Assembly (NCBI GenBank): GCA_016650125.1
Contig: JAENWT010000008.1
Location: forward strand, 62,001 to 126,000
From: Thermoleophilia bacterium
GTDB taxonomy: Bacteria > Actinomycetota > Thermoleophilia > Solirubrobacterales > 70-9
DNA: 64,000 nt
Direction: 5' to 3'
The notes under the pieces are model-generated. The model saw only the letters and a list, made by a program, of their open reading frames with translations, did not search any database and was not told the origin of the DNA. A program made the translations under genes and the position numbers. Numbering within the stretch: the first letter of the stretch is position 1; each line of letters opens with the position of its first letter. Below, piece by piece: positions 24,250-34,153 of this stretch.

Positions 24250-27036
24250 ATGAGTACCACCGCCACCCGATTTTCGACCGCGATCAGTCTCGTGTTCGTC
24301 GTCTTGGCTGGACTCTTCGTGATCGGCACTCAGCAGGCCTCGGCTTCGGGTGAAGTCGAACTGGACGTCGTTTCGTCGCGGGCCGACATGGCCAGTGGTG
24401 GCAGCAGCCTGGTTCAGGCCGTGGTCCCTCCCTCAGGCGATTCGGCCGCGCTCACCGTGGCGCTCGACGGCAATGACGTGACTCCGAACTTCCAGGCCGT
24501 TCCGGGCAACGAGCGCAAGCTGCGGGCCCTGCTCGACCTCTCCGGCGGCGGAACGGTCACGGCGACGCTGCCGGGCCACACCACGGCGAAGCTCCTGATC
24601 GTCGACCACTCGGTCAACGGACCGATCCTCTCAGGTGTTCGCCAGACCCCGTTCGTCTGCGAGACCCCTGGCGGCGCGATCAGCCCCAGCGACTGCAATA
24701 CGACGATCAAGGTCGAATACCGATATCGCCTCGCTTCCGGGGGAGGGTGGGTCACGGTGAGCAGCCCCGCCCAGATTCCGGACGCCACTCTTCTGAAGAT
24801 CACCACGACCGTTCCGACCGGCGACCGGCCGAACGGCGAAGTGGTTCCGCAGGCGATCCGGGTCGAGACCGGAACGGTCAACCGGGCGAATTACAAGATC
24901 GGCTTCCTGATCGACCCGGCCAATCCGAGCGTTCCCGGGATCGGCTGGAACGGCCGGCTGATCTATGGCTTCGGTGGCGGCTGCACCGGCGGCTTCGTCC
25001 AGGGACCGGCGGGCAACGACAACAACTTCCTGCGCCTCCCGGACGTACTCGGCGGCTACGCGACGGCCGGCTCCTCGCAGAACGTCTTCGGCACTCGGTG
25101 CTCGGACTCGGTCTCGGCCGAAACCGTCTCGATGGTCAAGGAACACTTCATCGAGGCCTTCGGCCAGCCGGACTTCGTCCTCGGCAAGGGCGGCTCGGGA
25201 GGCGCCATGGCGCAACAGATGATCGGCGACAACTTCCCCGGTCTGCTCGACGGCCTGCAGATCAGCAATTCGTTCACCGACAACGCCTTTCCCGGCAACC
25301 AGCTGATGGACTGCCGGTTGATCAACGAGTTCCTCGCCTCGCCCGAAGCGGCCGGCTGGACCACCGAGCAGAAGCGGGCGGTCAAGGGTCTGGCCCGCGA
25401 GACGGCCTGCGCCGTCGTTTACGCGGCCTTCGGCGAGAACTTCTTCGACCCCGGAGGATCCTGCCCGCCGGAGCTCGCGGCGAACACAGTCTTCGACCCC
25501 AACACCAATCCCGGTGGCACCCGCTGCCTGGTCTACGACGGCAACGTCAATGTCTACGGCAAGGAGGGCGACGGCCTCACCCGCCGGCCGGTCGACAACG
25601 TCGGTGTGCAGTTCGGATTGGAACCGCTCAGGAGCGGAGTGATCACGGTTGACCAGTTCCTCGACCTCAACGACGGCGTCGGCGGCATCCGGCAGTACGA
25701 CGGCGTGTCGGTCCCGGCCCGCTCGACCGCGACGACCGAAGCACTCCGCCGGGCCTACGACAGCGGTCAGCTGAATGAAGGCGGTGCCGGCCTCGCCAGC
25801 ACCCCGATCATCGACAACCGGAACTACAGCATCGAAACCATGGACAACGGCCACCAGATCATCCACGCGCTCTCGATGCGCGAGCGCCTGCTGAAGGCCA
25901 ACGGAGATCCGGACGGGAACGGTTCGGCCGGCACCCAGGTCATCTGGACGAGCCCGCAGAGCCTCGACGACTCCCTCCAGCTGTTGACCATGGACCGCTG
26001 GCTGACCGGTATCGAGAACGACACCTCCTCCGTCTCGAAACGCGAGAAGGTGCTGAACAACCGGCCGGAGACCATCAGTGGCTCACCGGCGGCGCAGGAC
26101 GCCTGTTTCTCGAACGACACCGGCAGCCTGATCGCGCAGCAGACCCAGACTGACGACTCCGGCACCTGCGGCACCACGTTCCCCTCGTCGTCAGGTCCAC
26201 GGATCGAAGCCGGCCAGCCGCTGGCGAACGACATCCTCAAGTGCCAGCTGAAGCCGATCGACCAGTCCGAATACGGCGTGGCCCTGACCGGTCCCCAGCT
26301 CGCCCGCCTGCAGACGATCTTCCCGCAGGGCATCTGCGACAACTCCAAGCCCGGGATCGAGCAGCAGATCAGCCACAAGACCTGGCGGGCCCTGCCGACC
26401 AGCGCGACTCCGGACACGACCGCGCCCGACACCGCGATCTCGTCATCGCTCAGGAAGCGAGGACAGTCCGGCCGGGTGAAGCTGCTCTTCACTTCGTCCC
26501 AGACCGGGTCGAGTTACGAGTGCCGTTTCGACTCGGCCGCGTTCACCGCCTGCGTTTCGCCGCTCGAGCGCAGCACCCTGCCAGTCGGTTACCACTCGTT
26601 CGACGTGCGCGCGACCGACATCGCCGGCAACACCGATCCCTCGCCGGCCCGGGCCGGATTCATCGTCGGCTATCCGAAGGCCCTGCTCGGAACCCGTTCG
26701 AGGCTGATCAAGTTCAACCGCCGGGGCCGCGGCTATGCCAAGGTCCGCTGCACCCTGACCGGCATGAAGTCCTGTTACGGGCGAGCCACGCTCTCGGTCA
26801 AGGGCCGCGTGTTCGGGGCCCGGAAGAAGGCCGGGAAGAAGGACCGCCGCGTCACGACCCGCAAGTACAAGGTCAAGGCGGGAGCGCGGGCGATCAAGCT
26901 CAAGCTGAACGGACGGACCCGGCGCAAGCTCCGGCAGAAGGGCCATTTGCGAGCAAAGATCGTCTTCACGGTCGGCCAGGCGGGCACCAGTCCGAAGCGG
27001 GTCACACGCATCGTCAGGTTGACTGATACGCGGTGA
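24250..27036 (+). CDS. secreted DUF6351-family protein with Ig-like and basic C-terminal parts
   Basis: The 928-residue protein has a signal peptide (residues 1-38, ending near QQASASGEVEL). A large DUF6351 region follows to about residue 715. There GKGGSGGAMAQQM near residue 315 provides a GxSxG-like nucleophile elbow, suggesting a tannase-like alpha/beta hydrolase. Residues about 725-800 form a small domain ending in FDVRATDIAGNTDPSP with paired Cys. The last 120 residues are Lys/Arg-rich. I chose ATG 24250 because GAAGGGA precedes it and the signal peptide then begins normally. The substrate is unknown. Confidence 0.8.
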   Translation: MSTTATRFSTAISLVFVVLAGLFVIGTQQASASGEVELDVVSSRADMASGGSSLVQAVVPPSGDSAALTVALDGNDVTPNFQAVPGNERKLRALLDLSGGGTVTATLPGHTTAKLLIVDHSVNGPILSGVRQTPFVCETPGGAISPSDCNTTIKVEYRYRLASGGGWVTVSSPAQIPDATLLKITTTVPTGDRPNGEVVPQAIRVETGTVNRANYKIGFLIDPANPSVPGIGWNGRLIYGFGGGCTGGFVQGPAGNDNNFLRLPDVLGGYATAGSSQNVFGTRCSDSVSAETVSMVKEHFIEAFGQPDFVLGKGGSGGAMAQQMIGDNFPGLLDGLQISNSFTDNAFPGNQLMDCRLINEFLASPEAAGWTTEQKRAVKGLARETACAVVYAAFGENFFDPGGSCPPELAANTVFDPNTNPGGTRCLVYDGNVNVYGKEGDGLTRRPVDNVGVQFGLEPLRSGVITVDQFLDLNDGVGGIRQYDGVSVPARSTATTEALRRAYDSGQLNEGGAGLASTPIIDNRNYSIETMDNGHQIIHALSMRERLLKANGDPDGNGSAGTQVIWTSPQSLDDSLQLLTMDRWLTGIENDTSSVSKREKVLNNRPETISGSPAAQDACFSNDTGSLIAQQTQTDDSGTCGTTFPSSSGPRIEAGQPLANDILKCQLKPIDQSEYGVALTGPQLARLQTIFPQGICDNSKPGIEQQISHKTWRALPTSATPDTTAPDTAISSSLRKRGQSGRVKLLFTSSQTGSSYECRFDSAAFTACVSPLERSTLPVGYHSFDVRATDIAGNTDPSPARAGFIVGYPKALLGTRSRLIKFNRRGRGYAKVRCTLTGMKSCYGRATLSVKGRVFGARKKAGKKDRRVTTRKYKVKAGARAIKLKLNGRTRRKLRQKGHLRAKIVFTVGQAGTSPKRVTRIVRLTDTR

Positions 27037-27107
27037 AATAAGGGTCTCTAAGGGATTACCCTGAGGCCCCGATTTGGACCGCCGCTCCTTGCTACGGTGA
27101 CCGCATC

Positions 27108-27872
27108 ATGGAATCCACGCTCGAGTCACCGACCGAATCCGCAGCTCCCGAAACCTCGATCGTCAAGGCGAGCGGGGTGGAGCGATTCTACGGCGAAGGG
27201 CAGGCCGAAGTCCGGGCGCTCGACGGCGTCAGCGTCAATTTCGAGAAGGGCCGGTACACGTCGATCATGGGCCCGTCCGGCTCCGGCAAGTCGACGCTCA
27301 TGCACATCCTCGCCGGCCTCGACAAGCCGACGGCCGGCACGGTCGAGGTTGACGGCGTCGACATCACCAAGCTCGACGACGGCGACCTGACCCAGCTCCG
27401 GCGCGACAAGCTCGGCTTCGTCTTCCAGTTCTTCAACCTCCTGCCGGTGCTCTCGGCCGAGGAGAACATCATCCTGCCGCTTTCGATCGCCCGCCGCAAG
27501 CCGGACAAGGCCTGGGTCGACGAAGTGATCGAGCGGGTCAGGCTGACCGACCGCCGCACCCACCGACCCTCCGAGCTCTCGGGCGGACAGCAGCAGCGGG
27601 TCGCGGTGGCCCGGGCGCTGGTCACCAAGCCGGCCGTGCTCTTCGCCGACGAACCGACGGGCAACCTCGATTCCAAGTCCTCCGAAGACGTGCTTCAGCT
27701 CCTGCGCGGTTCGGTCGATGAGTACGGCCAGACCGTGATCATGGTGACCCACGAACCCGACGCGGCCGCCCACGGCGACCGGCTGATCGCTCTCCGCGAC
27801 GGCAAGCTCGTCCACGATGCGCCGCCGGTTTCCGCCGACGCGGTCATCGAGCTGCTCAAGACCCTTGCTTAG
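27108..27872 (+). CDS. ABC exporter ATPase of the MacB/LolD type
   Basis: The 254-residue ATPase has Walker [20 protein letters not shown] near residue 57 and Q-loop [10 protein letters not shown]. The signature is [15 protein letters not shown] near 163, and Walker B is [13 protein letters not shown] near 182. The combination [16 protein letters not shown] and EPTGNLD is diagnostic of the LolD/MacB group, which powers FtsX-type permeases. The permease gene starts inside its last codons, so the two are coupled. Cargo is likely a lipid, lipoprotein or peptide. Confidence 0.9.
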   Translation: MESTLESPTESAAPETSIVKASGVERFYGEGQAEVRALDGVSVNFEKGRYTSIMGPSGSGKSTLMHILAGLDKPTAGTVEVDGVDITKLDDGDLTQLRRDKLGFVFQFFNLLPVLSAEENIILPLSIARRKPDKAWVDEVIERVRLTDRRTHRPSELSGGQQQRVAVARALVTKPAVLFADEPTGNLDSKSSEDVLQLLRGSVDEYGQTVIMVTHEPDAAAHGDRLIALRDGKLVHDAPPVSADAVIELLKTLA

Positions 27873-30429
27873 CCTCACCTTCAAGAACCTGTGGGCGCGC
27901 AAGTGGCGCTCCCTGATGACCGCCCTTGCGGTGGTCTTCGGCATCGCGCTGGTCGCCGGCACGTACATCCTCACCGACACGACCAACGGCGCCTTCGACG
28001 ACATCTTCGTCAAGTCGAACGAAGGCATCGACGTCACGATCAACAGCAAGGTCAAGGTCGAACAGCAGGACGGCACCACGCCGGCCCTGAAGGCCGTCAA
28101 CCTGAAGCGGGTGAGGGCCGTCAACGGGGTCGAGGAGGCCGCGGGATCGATCTTCTCGCAGGGCGCGATCCTGGATTCCGAGGGCGATTCAACCGGCAGC
28201 GGTTTCTCCCCGCAGTTCATCGCTTCGAAGAATCCGGAGAGGCTCGAATCGCTCGACCTGGTCGAAGGCAAGTTCCCGACCGGCCCCCACGACGTTTCGC
28301 TCGACCAGGCGGCGGCCGAGCGGGCTGACCTGAAGATCGGCGACCGCATGCAGCTGGTCGGAACCGGCAAAGCCACACCTTTCAGGATCGTCGGGCTGAC
28401 CCAGCTCGGTGGTGCCTCTTTCGGCGGCACCTCGATCGCCCAGGTCCTTTTGCCGGTCGCCCAGAAGGTGACCGGTAAACAGGGCGAATTCGACCAGATC
28501 TCCGTTCAGGCGGAGTCGGGCGTCAGCCCGGACGAGCTCAAGCAGCGGGTGATCGATGCCCTGCCTCCGTCTGCGAAGGACGACCTGCTGGTCGAGACCG
28601 GCGCCGAGAACGCCCAACGGAACTCGGACGACATCCGTGACTCCCTCAGCTTCCTCAACATCGCCCTGCTCGCCTTCGCCGCGATCTCCCTTTTCGTCGG
28701 CTCGTTCGTGATCTTCAACGTCTTCTCGATCACGGTGGCCCAGCGCACCCGTGAGTTCGGCATGCTGCGAACGCTCGGCGCCAACCGGCGCCAGATCCTG
28801 CGCACGGTGCTGATCGAAGGCTTCCTGATCGGATTGTTCGCGTCGATCGTCGGCATCCTGGTGGGCCTCGGCCTGGCCAAGGGGCTGAGTGCCATCCTCA
28901 AGGGGATCGGCGCCGCGCTGCCGACCAAGGCGCTGGTGATCGAACCGCGCACGATCATCGTCTCGCTGGTCATCGGGATCGGTGTGACCCTCGTTGCGTC
29001 GCTGATCCCGGCGCTTCGCTCGACCCGGGTCCCACCGATCGCGGCGCTCTCCGAGAACATCGTGATTGCCGGCAAGAACCGGGTCTGGCTGCGCGGAATC
29101 ATCGCTGCGGTCCTGACGATCGGCGGCCTCGCCCTGATCGCCTCCGTCCTGGTCAGTGGCTCCGGCGGCGGCAACGCCGCGCTCACGATGGGCGCCGGCG
29201 CGATCTGCGTGGTCGTCGCGATCTCGATCTTCAGTCCGCAGCTCGTGCGGCCGATGGCTTCGGCGATCGGCGCGCCGCTGGAGAAGATCGGTGGCCTGAC
29301 CGGCCGCCTTGCCCGCGAGAATTCTCAGCGCAATCCGTCCCGGACCGCGGTGACCGCGGCCGCCCTGATGATCGGGCTCGCCCTGGTCAGTTTCGTGACG
29401 ATCTTCGCCTCCGGCCTGAACAGCTCGGTCACCAAGGTGATCGACGAAGACATGAAGGGCGAGATCGTGCTGCAGGGTCCCGGCGGTTTCACGCCCATCC
29501 CGATCGCATCAGTACGCGAAGCGGGCAAGGTCAAGGGCGTCGAAGACGCCTCCGGCATCAGCTTCAGCCAGGTCAAGGTGACGGGCGGCGGCTCGAAGTC
29601 GCTCTCTTCGGTCGAACCGGACACGATCAACCAGGTGATGAACATCGAGTTCGACCAGGGCTCGACCGAGGACCTGACCGATCTTACGGGCGGCGAGGTC
29701 ATCATCAGCGAGGACCTGGCGAAGAAAGCCGGCGTCGGCGTCGGCGACCAGATCGAAGTCCTGTCCCAGACCGCCAAGAAACCGAAGCTGACGGTCACGG
29801 CGGTCATGGCTTCTGGCAACCTCGACCTGCTTGGCGACCTCGTGGTCACACAGAACGAGATGATCAGGACCTTCGGCGTCGACACCTCGTTCTATGCCCT
29901 GCTGAAGACCGATCCGGGCGAAGACGTCGACGCGGTCCAGCAGCGGGTCGAGACCGACCTCGAGAAATCCTTTCCGACGGTTGACGTGCTCAACCAGGAA
30001 GAGCTCAAGGACAGTCAGAAGGCACAAGTCAACCAGCTGCTGGCGATGATCTACGTCCTGCTGGCCCTGGCCGTGGTCGTCTCACTGGTCGGAATCGTGG
30101 TGACGCTGATCCTCTCGGTCTACGAACGCACCCGGGAACTCGGCATGCTGCGGGCGGTGGGCATGTCCCGGCGCCAGGTCAAACGCATGGTCCGCTACGA
30201 GGCGGTGATCACCGCTGTGCTCGGGGCGATCGCCGGGCTGATCCTCGGCATCATCTTCGCCTTCCTGCTCGGTATCCCGTTGGAGAGCGAGGGTTTCGCC
30301 CTCAGCTACCCGATCCCGACGCTGTTCGCGATCCTGGTTCTGACCGCCATCGCGGGAGTGCTCGCCGCGATATATCCAGCCCGCAAGGCCGCCAAGCTCG
30401 ACGTGCTGGAAGCCGTTTCGTACGAATAG
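27865..30429 (+). CDS. FtsX-family ABC exporter permease
   Basis: The 854-residue membrane protein has two FtsX modules. A first helix (LMTALAVVFGIALVAGTYIL) leads into an extracytoplasmic domain to about residue 255. Three helices then carry TREFGMLRTLGANRRQILR, the conserved cytoplasmic motif. A second large extracytoplasmic domain spans about residues 500-720, and the final three helices repeat the motif as TRELGMLRAVGMSRRQVKR. I use TTG 27865, which overlaps the ATPase end and gives the usual [15 protein letters not shown] beginning. It forms an exporter with the upstream ATPase. Confidence 0.88.
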   Translation: MLSLTFKNLWARKWRSLMTALAVVFGIALVAGTYILTDTTNGAFDDIFVKSNEGIDVTINSKVKVEQQDGTTPALKAVNLKRVRAVNGVEEAAGSIFSQGAILDSEGDSTGSGFSPQFIASKNPERLESLDLVEGKFPTGPHDVSLDQAAAERADLKIGDRMQLVGTGKATPFRIVGLTQLGGASFGGTSIAQVLLPVAQKVTGKQGEFDQISVQAESGVSPDELKQRVIDALPPSAKDDLLVETGAENAQRNSDDIRDSLSFLNIALLAFAAISLFVGSFVIFNVFSITVAQRTREFGMLRTLGANRRQILRTVLIEGFLIGLFASIVGILVGLGLAKGLSAILKGIGAALPTKALVIEPRTIIVSLVIGIGVTLVASLIPALRSTRVPPIAALSENIVIAGKNRVWLRGIIAAVLTIGGLALIASVLVSGSGGGNAALTMGAGAICVVVAISIFSPQLVRPMASAIGAPLEKIGGLTGRLARENSQRNPSRTAVTAAALMIGLALVSFVTIFASGLNSSVTKVIDEDMKGEIVLQGPGGFTPIPIASVREAGKVKGVEDASGISFSQVKVTGGGSKSLSSVEPDTINQVMNIEFDQGSTEDLTDLTGGEVIISEDLAKKAGVGVGDQIEVLSQTAKKPKLTVTAVMASGNLDLLGDLVVTQNEMIRTFGVDTSFYALLKTDPGEDVDAVQQRVETDLEKSFPTVDVLNQEELKDSQKAQVNQLLAMIYVLLALAVVVSLVGIVVTLILSVYERTRELGMLRAVGMSRRQVKRMVRYEAVITAVLGAIAGLILGIIFAFLLGIPLESEGFALSYPIPTLFAILVLTAIAGVLAAIYPARKAAKLDVLEAVSYE

Positions 30430-30437
30430 CCCGCTCG

Positions 30438-31739
30438 TCAGCTGTCGAAACCCAGCCCGAAACGGTCCAGGGTTCGCAGCCAGAGGCCCCGCTTGCCGTC
30501 CTTTCGGTCGGCGGCGGCGAGGCGGCCGCGGGTGAACTGGATCGTCCCCCAGCGCAGCGGCTCGGGAGGGAAGGGGAACGGCTTCGAGCGGACGTAGCGC
30601 GTGTTGCTGACCTCGCTTTCGTGATCGTCCAGCAAATCGAGGGCGACACCGGCCGAGAAGCGACTGGCGCCGACGCCCAGGCCGGTGTGGCCCACGGCGT
30701 AAGCGACACGGCCGCCCATCGTCTTGCCGTAGAAAGCGAAGAACCGGGAGCAGGTATCGATCGCGCCGCCCCAGCGGTGGGTGAACTTCAACCCCTCGAG
30801 CTGGGGGAGGGCGGTGAAGAAACGCTGGGCGAGGCCGGCGAAGCTTTCGTCCCGTTGGTAGTTCTGCTCGTCCACCCGGCCGCCGTAGTGGTAGATCGCG
30901 TCGTAGCCGCCCCAGAGGATGCGGCCGTCGGCGGTCGGCCGGTAGTAGTGGAACTGGTTCGATGAGTCGGAAAGCCCCTGGCGGTTCTTCCAGCCGATCG
31001 CGTCCCACTGGGCCGTGGTCAGCGGCTCGCTGACCAGCACGTAGTCGAAGACGGGCACCACCCGCGAGCGGATCGCCCGGACCGGGCTGCGGAAGGCGGC
31101 GGTCGCCAGCAGCACCCGGCGGGCCCGGACGGTGCCGCCGTCGGTGGCGACGTCGACGCCGGCACCGGCCCGGCGGAGCGACAGCATCTCGGTCTCTTCG
31201 TAAATCCGGACGCCGAGACTCTCGGCGAGGTTGAGCAGGCCATCGCAGAGCTTGACCGGGTCAACCGAGCATTCGCCGCTCTTCTGCCAGAGGCCGCCGG
31301 TGAAGAGCGGTGAGTTGACCTCGGCCCGCATCTGCTCACCGGTCAGGAACTCGGCTTCGTGGCCGAAGCGTTGTAGCTCCTCGGCCCCCCCGTTCAGCTC
31401 CTCGAGCTGGCCCGGGGTCATCGCCGTCTCGATCGCTCCCGGGGAGAGCAAGTCGCAGTCGATCCCGTGGTGGCGGATGGTCGACTTGATCGCTTCGAGG
31501 TTCTCGAGCCCCAGCCGCTCAAGGGTCTCGACCTCCTGGGGGAAGCGCGCCATGCCGTTGCCGATCCCGTGGACCAGCGAAGACGACATGAAGCCGCCGT
31601 TACGGCCGCTGGCGCCGATCGCGATCGTGTCCCGCTCGATCAGCGCGATCGAGCGGCCCGGTTGCTGCTCCGCGGCACGCACTGCCGCCCAGAGTCCGGT
31701 CAGTCCACCGCCGACGACCAGCAGGTCGGCATCGATCAC
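30438..31739 (-). CDS. FAD-dependent amine oxidase family protein (PuuB-like)
   Basis: The 433-residue protein has an N-terminal dinucleotide fold, DLLVVGGGLTGLWAAVRAAE, and the FAD motif ASGRNGGFMS near residue 45, typical of the DAO family. GGRVAYAVGHTGLGVGASRF near residue 340 closes the FAD site. The pattern GASGRNGGF plus GHTGLG is shared with gamma-glutamylputrescine oxidase and related amine oxidases. It probably oxidises a secondary amine, releasing peroxide. It converges on the exporter permease with an 8-base gap. Confidence 0.82.
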   Translation of the reverse strand: MIDADLLVVGGGLTGLWAAVRAAEQQPGRSIALIERDTIAIGASGRNGGFMSSSLVHGIGNGMARFPQEVETLERLGLENLEAIKSTIRHHGIDCDLLSPGAIETAMTPGQLEELNGGAEELQRFGHEAEFLTGEQMRAEVNSPLFTGGLWQKSGECSVDPVKLCDGLLNLAESLGVRIYEETEMLSLRRAGAGVDVATDGGTVRARRVLLATAAFRSPVRAIRSRVVPVFDYVLVSEPLTTAQWDAIGWKNRQGLSDSSNQFHYYRPTADGRILWGGYDAIYHYGGRVDEQNYQRDESFAGLAQRFFTALPQLEGLKFTHRWGGAIDTCSRFFAFYGKTMGGRVAYAVGHTGLGVGASRFSAGVALDLLDDHESEVSNTRYVRSKPFPFPPEPLRWGTIQFTRGRLAAADRKDGKRGLWLRTLDRFGLGFDS

Positions 31740-31965
31740 ACCATCGACCCGACTCCGCGGGGCGGGCCGAGGTCCGGAGAGCCAGAAGGATTCGGGCTCG
31801 GCCCCGGCAATCGATTCCCGGTGGGCGGCACTCGGTTCACCGGTGGGCCAGACGGCGATGTCGGAAGCGGCGGGGCAGATCCACCGACCCTAGTATCTTG
31901 GCCTGACCGCGGGAGGCCGGAACTGTCAGAACGGCCCGTTTCATCACGACGTTCACGAGGAATGC

Positions 31966-32598
31966 TTGGAATTCAGGCGAAAGTCACCAATCGAGCTACA
32001 GAAGTTCAGTGATGACGAACTCATCGAATATGTGGTCGCGGCCAGGGATGAAAACGATTCCGGGGCGATCCGGGAGGCTCTCGCAATCCTCGTTTACGGT
32101 CGTCTGCCCTTCCTCACGGCCTTCATCGCCAAACGCCTCAAGGGAAACAGTCAGGATGCCGAAGACGTAGCGGCTAAAGTCATGGAAAACGTAATCACAT
32201 CCAGCTTTGACGGCGAGAGTGTCGGTCAGTTCATCAACTGGATGAAACAGATCGCGGTTCGCCGGGCCTGGGAGTTCAACAAGAAGGCCACGGACAGCAA
32301 GGGTGACGTCACTTACCAGCCGGAAGATCCGGAGAATTGGACCGAGTTGCCGTCCGACGCCGGTGAAACCGGGGTGGTCGAGGTGACGATCATCGTCGAA
32401 GAGGTTCTCGCCAACCGTTCGAAGGTCCATCAGGATGTGGTCATCATGAAGATCGACGGGTTCAAGTCGAAAGAAGTGGTTGATCTGGTGAATGGATCCG
32501 ACGATAACGGCGGCCCTGTCATGACTAACGCCAACGTCGACCAGATCTACAAACGTTTCCGTGACGATCTCCACGATGAGTTGCGGGGAGGTGGCTGA
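31966..32598 (+). CDS. divergent ECF-like sigma factor
   Basis: The 210-residue protein has the two conserved parts of a group IV sigma factor. Region 2 spans residues about 40-105: GNSQDAEDVAAKVMENVITS resembles the AEDVVQEVF core-binding helix, and FINWMKQIAVRRAWEFNKK the -10-recognition helix. Region 4 lies at about 145-205 (HQDVVIMKIDGFKSKEVVDL, then VDQIYKRFRDDLHDEL) with an unusual insert, NGSDDNGGPVMTN, in the turn. Start is TTG 31966, preceded by GAGGA; an ATG at 31962 is out of frame. It heads a three-gene module with an HTH-like protein and a metallopeptidase. Confidence 0.7.
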   Translation: MEFRRKSPIELQKFSDDELIEYVVAARDENDSGAIREALAILVYGRLPFLTAFIAKRLKGNSQDAEDVAAKVMENVITSSFDGESVGQFINWMKQIAVRRAWEFNKKATDSKGDVTYQPEDPENWTELPSDAGETGVVEVTIIVEEVLANRSKVHQDVVIMKIDGFKSKEVVDLVNGSDDNGGPVMTNANVDQIYKRFRDDLHDELRGGG

Positions 32599-32599
32599 C

Positions 32600-33274
32600 T
32601 TGGACCGCATCGACGAACTGCTGAACGCTTATCGCGAAGCCTTCGCCCGTGGCGAAACCGATCCGGAGCCATTCCTGACACAGGTCGAAGGTGTCGAACG
32701 GCAGGAGCTCGACGGGCTGATCGACGAGTACCTCCTGACTGCCCAGAGGATCGCATTTGACGCGAAGGCCTACAAGGGGTCCCGGGCCGAGCGGGTGGTC
32801 GAAAACGCTTCCAGCCAGCTCGGCATAGAAACCGGGGGCTGGCCGATCCTCTTGCCCAGCCTGAGAAAGAGATGGAAGCTCAAACGCAGCGTCGTGGTGG
32901 CGAATCTCGCCGATGCGCTCGGGGCAAAGGACTCGCGCGAGATGGCTGAAGTCGGCGACTTCTACCACGCCATGGAGTACGGAACGTTGCCGCCGGACGG
33001 AGTCTCGTCGGTCGTACTCAACGCCCTCGAGCAGATCTACAGGCTGAAGACGGGAATGCTGCGCAAGGCCGGCAGCGCCTTCGAAGGCGTTCCCGGGCTC
33101 GATACCGGCCTGATTCACACGCGCCAGTCAAGCGACGTCGCTTTCAAGTGGCCGTCCGAGGGCCAGGCCAGCCCGGGGATGGCGGTCCACTCGATGGAGG
33201 ACGCCGATTTCGACGCAAGTTCCGGTCCGTCGCGGATCGAGAAGCTCTTCACCGAAGGTGACTCACCCGAGTGA
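32600..33274 (+). CDS. HTH-like putative regulator between sigma-like and ImmA-like genes
   Basis: I do not recognise a named family for this 224-residue protein. The N-terminal 45 residues (IDELLNAYREAFARGETDPE) resemble segments found beside ECF sigma factors. Residues about 80-150 look like a divergent HTH: LRKRWKLKRSVVVANLADAL, then FYHAMEYGTLPPDGVSSVVL, the layout of XRE-type domains ending in a stem before a hinge. The tail is acidic and disordered. I use TTG 32600, one base after the sigma-like stop, with GGGGAGG as ribosome site. Its last codon overlaps the peptidase start by four bases. Confidence 0.6.
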   Translation: MDRIDELLNAYREAFARGETDPEPFLTQVEGVERQELDGLIDEYLLTAQRIAFDAKAYKGSRAERVVENASSQLGIETGGWPILLPSLRKRWKLKRSVVVANLADALGAKDSREMAEVGDFYHAMEYGTLPPDGVSSVVLNALEQIYRLKTGMLRKAGSAFEGVPGLDTGLIHTRQSSDVAFKWPSEGQASPGMAVHSMEDADFDASSGPSRIEKLFTEGDSPE

Positions 33275-33861
33275 CCGCGGGTGAGCTCGACAAAGACCTG
33301 ATCGAATCCAGGGCTTACCGTCTACTCGCCGATGTGCCCGACTGGGTCTGGAACGGCGAAGAGCTGCCGGTGCCGATTGAAGAGATCGTCGATTCGGTCT
33401 TTGGACTCCAAGTCAGGTACGTCGAAAGCATGTCAATGGCACCTGGCTGCGAGGAGATCCCGCACGACCAGCTCTCCGGTCTGCTGCTGACCAGTGTCGG
33501 CGAGATCTGGGTCAACGCCTGGGAGGCCGACGAGTTTCCCGGACGAGGGCGGTTCACGGTCGGCCACGAGCTCGGTCACTGGACCATGCACAGTGTCGGC
33601 CGCGGGTCAGGCGAGACCGTTCATTGCCGGAAGGTCGAAGCGGCGGGTGAAGAGACCGCGGAACCCGAGAGCGAAAACCGCCCCCCGAAGCCCCTGCCGG
33701 AGAAGGAGGCCGACACCTTTTCCGCGGCCCTGCTCATGCCGGAGCACCTGATCCGCGAGCACCACGCACTCGACCCGGACGTTGCCGGTCTGTGCGAAAG
33801 GTTCGAGACGTCACGCAAGGCGATGAACTACCGCCTGGTGTCGCTCGCGCTTACTTCCTGA
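33271..33861 (+). CDS. ImmA/IrrE family zinc metallopeptidase
   Basis: The 196-residue protein carries RFTVGHELGHWTMH near residue 95, the HExxH zinc motif. A downstream Glu in KEADTFSAALLMPEHLI near residue 150 serves as third ligand, exactly as in ImmA/IrrE proteins. In known systems these peptidases cleave a partner repressor (ImmR, DdrO) in response to DNA damage or another signal. The GTG start overlaps the stop of the upstream HTH-like gene (GTGA), which makes that protein the likely substrate. A basic-acidic insert (residues about 125-145) separates the two motifs. Confidence 0.85.
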   Translation: MTAGELDKDLIESRAYRLLADVPDWVWNGEELPVPIEEIVDSVFGLQVRYVESMSMAPGCEEIPHDQLSGLLLTSVGEIWVNAWEADEFPGRGRFTVGHELGHWTMHSVGRGSGETVHCRKVEAAGEETAEPESENRPPKPLPEKEADTFSAALLMPEHLIREHHALDPDVAGLCERFETSRKAMNYRLVSLALTS

Positions 33862-34144
33862 CCTTCAGCTTCCTGGTGAAGGATTTGTGACCGGTCTTCT
33901 TGACGGTCAGCTTGACCTTCCTGGCCTTGGGCTGAGCCTTCAGCTTGCCGGGGTGCGGGCCCATGGTCGAAGAAACCGGTCCGGCCAGATTCTGCGTCGA
34001 AAGGTCGATGTAGTTGCTCGGCGCGTCGATCGTGACGAGCTTCTGCTCGGCCTTGCCTGTCGCCGCGAAGACCAGCAGGCCGAGCGCCACGACCCAGAAG
34101 GCCAGCATTGATCCGAACAGTCTCCCTACTCCCTGAGTACCCAT
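33851..34144 (-). CDS. small secreted or membrane-anchored basic protein
   Basis: The 97-residue protein has one membrane helix, FGSMLAFWVVALGLLVFAA, at residues 10-30. A soluble part and a Lys-rich C-terminus (KARKVKLTVKKTGHKSFTRK) follow. It resembles the basic tails of other exported proteins in this window, but I know no family. It converges on the ImmA-like gene, overlapping its end by 11 bases. The RecD2-like gene ends nine bases after its upstream boundary and may run into it. Confidence 0.5.
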   Translation of the reverse strand: MGTQGVGRLFGSMLAFWVVALGLLVFAATGKAEQKLVTIDAPSNYIDLSTQNLAGPVSSTMGPHPGKLKAQPKARKVKLTVKKTGHKSFTRKLKVRK

Positions 34145-34153
34145 CTGTTCAGT

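Noticed and set aside
31467-32012. Open frame antisense to the amine oxidase reaching into the sigma-like gene
   Set aside because: It is opposite a well-supported enzyme and encodes Arg/Pro-rich sequence typical of antisense frames in GC-rich DNA.
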